Shown in pieces: positions 60,238-64,000 of a stretch of DNA of 64,000 bases. The stretch is from Hyalella azteca (lineage: Eukaryota > Arthropoda > Malacostraca > Amphipoda > Hyalellidae), in assembly GCF_000764305.2 (NCBI RefSeq), contig NW_025944333.1, positions 124,001 through 188,000 of the forward strand. Reading direction: 5' to 3'. The stretch's first letter is position 1; every line of letters begins with the position of its first letter. Below the pieces are notes generated by a model. The model had not been told where the DNA came from. It was given only the letters and a program-made list of their open reading frames with translations, and made no database searches. The translations under genes were made by a program, and so were the position numbers.

Positions 60238-61185
60238 GTTGCATGCACGTGTTACCCCAAATAACTAATTTTACCCTAAAAACAGTCCGGTTGTACAGCA
60301 ATTGTCAACTGAACAAGTAATAAAGCAGTCTGACCGCTCTAATGCAACCGAAACTACGCAATCGAAAAAATGTTGTTTACATTTTTTGCGGGAACTCATC
60401 GCAACTGATTTCCGGACAAGCTTCGCTGCATCGTAATCCATCCAACGTACTGGAAACCTTACTTTTTTTCTAAATAGTTGGCTGAAGACTGAGAAATATA
60501 TTAAATGCAAGAATTTCAATCTAAATGTGTCGGCAAGATCTTCTGAAGGCGAAAATTTTGCCGATAATGCGTCGCCGTAGGTCTTTAAATCTTCGTTCAC
60601 TCTCCGCACAGTGGGGGAAAATATTCTATTTTTGTAATTTTTTATTGAATAAATCAGGATGAAGCTGTTGGAATTGTAAAATTTGCCACATATGCTAAAT
60701 GAGTATTATTTTCTGATTCATGGGGGATGGGTGGCTTCTTCCCAGTTTTTGACTTGGGACTGAAAGCAATCTAATTTGAAATATTGGCCAGAATTTCCTT
60801 AAAAACATCCACTATGCAGAGAGTGGATGAATATTGCAAGACCTTTGGCAATGCTTCTGTAGCAAAATTTACGGTTTCAGAAGATCTTGCTAACACATCT
60901 AGATTGAAATTCTTGCATTTAATATACTTATCAGTCTTTGGCCAACTATTTAGAAAAAAGTAAGGTTTCCGGTACGATGGATGGATCAGGATGCAGTGAA
61001 GCTTGTCCAGAAATCAGTTGCGATGAGTTCCCGCCAAAAAAAATGTAAACAAGTTTACGATTGCGTAGTTGCGGTCACATTAGAGCGGTCAGACTGCATT
61101 ATCACATGTTCAGTTGACACTTGCTGTACAATTGGACTGTTATTAGGGTAAATATAGTTATTTGGGATAACATGTGCATGCAACC
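60238..61185. mobile_element. Foldback element with about 348-bp inverted arms
   Basis: 60238-60585 and 60838-61185 are reverse complements at roughly 80-85 percent identity by eye, separated by about 252 bases. Shared landmarks include GGTTGCATGCAC/GTGCATGCAACC at the outer ends and AAGATCTTCTGA/TCAGAAGATCTT near the inner ends. No target duplication is obvious. The spacer end (60750-60837) resembles sequence just outside the left arm (59960-60110), including CCACTATGCAGAG. Confidence 0.85.
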
Positions 61186-61658
61186 ATAGTGGAAGTCTAT
61201 GAAGAGAGGTACTTATGTCGGTCCACCGCTGTGCAGCGGTCCGCGGTCTTAACCCTTCGCAAGGCCCCATGCCCTTGGCCCTTGGGCCCCTGTTGCAAGT
61301 TGCAATGGTCTAAACTCAACGGTTTGACTCCCATGGTCTCATCACAACTCCCTTTAGAAATACGTAAAGTTTTGAAATTGATATAAATATATCAATAAAT
61401 ATTTGAACTGGGAAATTCCTTAGTTACTTACGTTGGTTCCAGAATGATATCAATGACGTAAAAAATGACAATGACAATTATGACATCGGTTAAGAAGCTT
61501 CAGCCATGATCTCAGCTCTGCTCAGTCCTTTTACCTCGTAATTAATTATGTTAGAACTTCGATGTTCAAATGTTGATACTACTGGCAAGTGTCAATATCA
61601 CAATCAAAATTATTTCACCATCAGAAATATGTTATAATATCACAATCGAAAATATTAT
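61186..61658. other. Unique sequence up to the gap
   Basis: A GC-rich stretch at 61215-61290 (CCCTTGGCCCTTGGGCCCCT) has no recognisable identity. Confidence 0.45.
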
Positions 61659-62097
61659 NNNNNNNNNNNNNNNNNNNNNNNNNNNNNNNNNNNNNNNNNN
61701 NNNNNNNNNNNNNNNNNNNNNNNNNNNNNNNNNNNNNNNNNNNNNNNNNNNNNNNNNNNNNNNNNNNNNNNNNNNNNNNNNNNNNNNNNNNNNNNNNNNN
61801 NNNNNNNNNNNNNNNNNNNNNNNNNNNNNNNNNNNNNNNNNNNNNNNNNNNNNNNNNNNNNNNNNNNNNNNNNNNNNNNNNNNNNNNNNNNNNNNNNNNN
61901 NNNNNNNNNNNNNNNNNNNNNNNNNNNNNNNNNNNNNNNNNNNNNNNNNNNNNNNNNNNNNNNNNNNNNNNNNNNNNNNNNNNNNNNNNNNNNNNNNNNN
62001 NNNNNNNNNNNNNNNNNNNNNNNNNNNNNNNNNNNNNNNNNNNNNNNNNNNNNNNNNNNNNNNNNNNNNNNNNNNNNNNNNNNNNNNNNNNNNNNNN
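61659..62097. other. Assembly gap (439 N)
   Basis: A run of N. Reading frames drawn through it are meaningless. Confidence 1.
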
Positions 62098-62514
62098 GTA
62101 TTTAGCCAGTATTTCTTGCATCAGAGATACTGTCAAGTATTTCAATGCTAACAGCATCAAAATCCACACAGAAACGTAAAATTTTAATAGGTTTTACACT
62201 GAAATTTACGCTCCTATTGAAAAGAAGTGAGACCAATTTCAAATCAAATTCGACTAAATTGAATCCATCACGCTTTCTGGCATCTTCTCTCGCAGCTGAT
62301 TGCAGTTACAGTTCATTTTTTTAGCTTAAGTTGCCAATACGTATTTAATGTAGACATATTCTTCCGTTGGTACAAAACTTACAAAATAACCTTGAATTAT
62401 TGATTGCTAATTTCTTGTATTACGTAAATGTTTATGATTCAAATTAATCATAGAAGATTAGAAGTTGCATCTCCATAATTCCATGTTGAATTAAAATTAT
62501 TCATAGAAGGTTCA
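62098..62514. other. AT-rich, no gene seen
   Basis: Nothing recognised between the gap and the duplicated segment. Confidence 0.5.
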
Positions 62515-62900
62515 CTTACTGATGCCAGCGCTAGCAGCGGAAGGCAAATGAACTACTTTATTATTTAGTATCTTGACTAATTATATAATATCGTATTCTG
62601 TTTAGGCACAGTCTCTTAAAGTGTTCCAGCAACATATTTTCCATTATTAATTATTTAAATATATTAACTTGTGGTGCAGTAAGATATCAAATTGTTTGAA
62701 TTCTAAACAAACATGGCGCATCGACATCCAGATCCTAGCGCCAGCAGTGGCCATTCAAGGAACTACTTTATTACTTGGTATATTTACTATGATAATAATA
62801 ATATATTATTCTGCTTAGGCACAGTCTCTCAAAATGTTGCAGCAACACATTTTCCATTGCTAATTATTTACATTTATTTATTTGTGGTACACCGAAATAA
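62515..62900. repeat. Direct duplication of a roughly 165-bp segment
   Basis: 62519-62680 and about 62725-62895 share AACTACTTTATTA, TTAGGCACAGTCTCT, AGCAACA, ATTTTCCATT and TTGTGGT in order, with many differences. Each copy starts with a similar GC-rich piece (GCGCTAGCAGCGG and GCGCCAGCAGTGG). Confidence 0.8.
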
Positions 62901-62962
62901 TGTTGATGTTCTTACTATGTTGATGTTCTTACTATGTTGATGTTCTTGGTGTACCACATTGT
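62882..62962. repeat. Small inverted repeat enclosing tandem GATGTTCTTACTATGTT
   Basis: TGTGGTACACCGAA and TTGGTGTACCACA are inverted copies that flank two to three repeats of GATGTTCTTACTATGTT. Confidence 0.7.
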
Positions 62963-64000
62963 TACCGGTGTCTCAACGCGGGTGAGATGAACTCATCGCC
63001 TACTTTGACTAACTTGTTGGTAACCAAGAATTAAGGAAGCTAATATGATGACTAGAGGTTGAAAAGGAAAATGAAATGCAAATACTGGTTCTAATAACTA
63101 TTGGGATCTCATACAGTGAAAGTGACAGAATAATGACAGAATAAAGGGAAATGTGTAAAACTGATTAGCTGAAGCTGAACTAAATATGACGCCAAGTAAA
63201 AATGCACACGGACCAATGAGTAAGATGCACACCAATAACTGCTTCCAATGCAAGTCAGTTAGGAGGTTTATAGGGTGCTAATCACTCAAGAGGTCAAGGA
63301 CTAAGGAGAGCTTTCCAGCAAATCACTTGAGAGGTTAGGGACTAGGGAGCGTGGGACAGCAATTTATACAGCACCACACTTTAGAATAGTTTTTGGCATA
63401 AATTTATGTAATCAATTACTGATCTAAACCTGACCTGAAAAGAATGAGAATTATTTTAGTTGAATTTATAAAATATTTAAACACTTCAATATAAACACAC
63501 AGTAACACACATAAGAGGGAAAAAGGGGACAACATATAAGAGGAACAAGAGGGTGTGCTGCAAAGTAGCCTAAACCACCCCCGCCAACATGCCCCCACAC
63601 CAGCACATCCCTTGTGCCGATGATGCTTACTAAGGACATTTTATTAAGCGCATTACAAAATTTTACAGTTAAAACAACTATCTGAACATCAAAAATTACT
63701 TTGTCACCCTGCTGAGATCCCATACTCTAACAAAGTTTTTTTTATAGTTTTTCATTTCTCGATGCGTCCTTAATGTGTCGGAATATACCGCGTTTACCCT
63801 ATGTGTCAGTCAGTCAGTGTCAGTGTCAATGTGTCATTAATAGTTAGGCACATCGTAGGTAGTCATTCGTATTTTGTAGCTAGATGTAACAAAATCTTAA
63901 ATTTTTTATGATGAAACAGCATAAAAATTTATTTTTTTTAAATATATTGGTGCACAATTGCTTAATTGCACATCTGCTGCATCATCACATGCATCATGCC
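62963..64000. other. AT-rich, no gene seen
   Basis: A short GTCAGTCAGTCAGTGTCAGT tract at about 63800-63830. No coding or repeat feature otherwise. Confidence 0.5.

Noticed and set aside
60271..60609. 112-residue minus-strand open frame as a gene
   Set aside because: It lies in one arm of the foldback element. The other arm encodes a diverged version with mostly amino-acid-changing differences, and no known domain is visible.
61570..62179. Three open frames of 180-196 residues
   Set aside because: They run through the 439-base N gap; only a few real codons flank it.

Overview
This is a eukaryotic, AT-rich, repeat-dominated window with one convincing protein-coding gene. That gene is a divergent ionotropic receptor (IR, chemosensory branch of the ionotropic glutamate receptor family) on the minus strand at 51017-56760, in five coding exons with canonical GT-AG introns. 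IRs are a protostome family. The divergent IR type, the spliced structure and the MITE/minisatellite-rich background suggest an arthropod, most likely a crustacean. That assignment is inference; no species is identified.

Layout. 1-39 kb holds no gene I can support. It is a field of about thirty tandem arrays (units roughly 11-45 bp, arrays 0.1-1.1 kb) interspersed with short non-autonomous transposon-like repeats. Three dispersed families recur: family A, about 180 bp with terminal inverted repeats like CACTCAGAAAAATGAGT, about 20 copies; family B, about 145 bp with ends like CCAGGGCCATACTTTC, five copies; and family C, about 150 bp with an ACTCACTGCAGTGAGT palindrome and a GACGGACA-type tract, seven copies. 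They are nested (C in B in A at 20559-21018), which gives an insertion order. 39-51 kb is calmer AT-rich sequence with more A, B and C copies, a TTAA-flanked element and a pair of related fragments. 51-57 kb is the IR gene. 57-64 kb is mostly featureless, apart from a foldback element with about 348-bp arms (60238-61185), a 439-base assembly gap (61659-62097) and a directly duplicated segment at 62.5-62.9 kb.

The most interesting observation is intron 3 of the IR gene. Its 5' splice site lies inside a 13-unit, 20-bp array whose units repeat the donor motif. Its 3' splice site lies inside a 7-unit, 52-bp array whose units repeat the acceptor and the first exon bases. By my reading, the alternative sites checked all lead to an early stop or a frameshift. 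Most open reading frames in the window are stop-free readings of tandem repeats and are not reported as genes.
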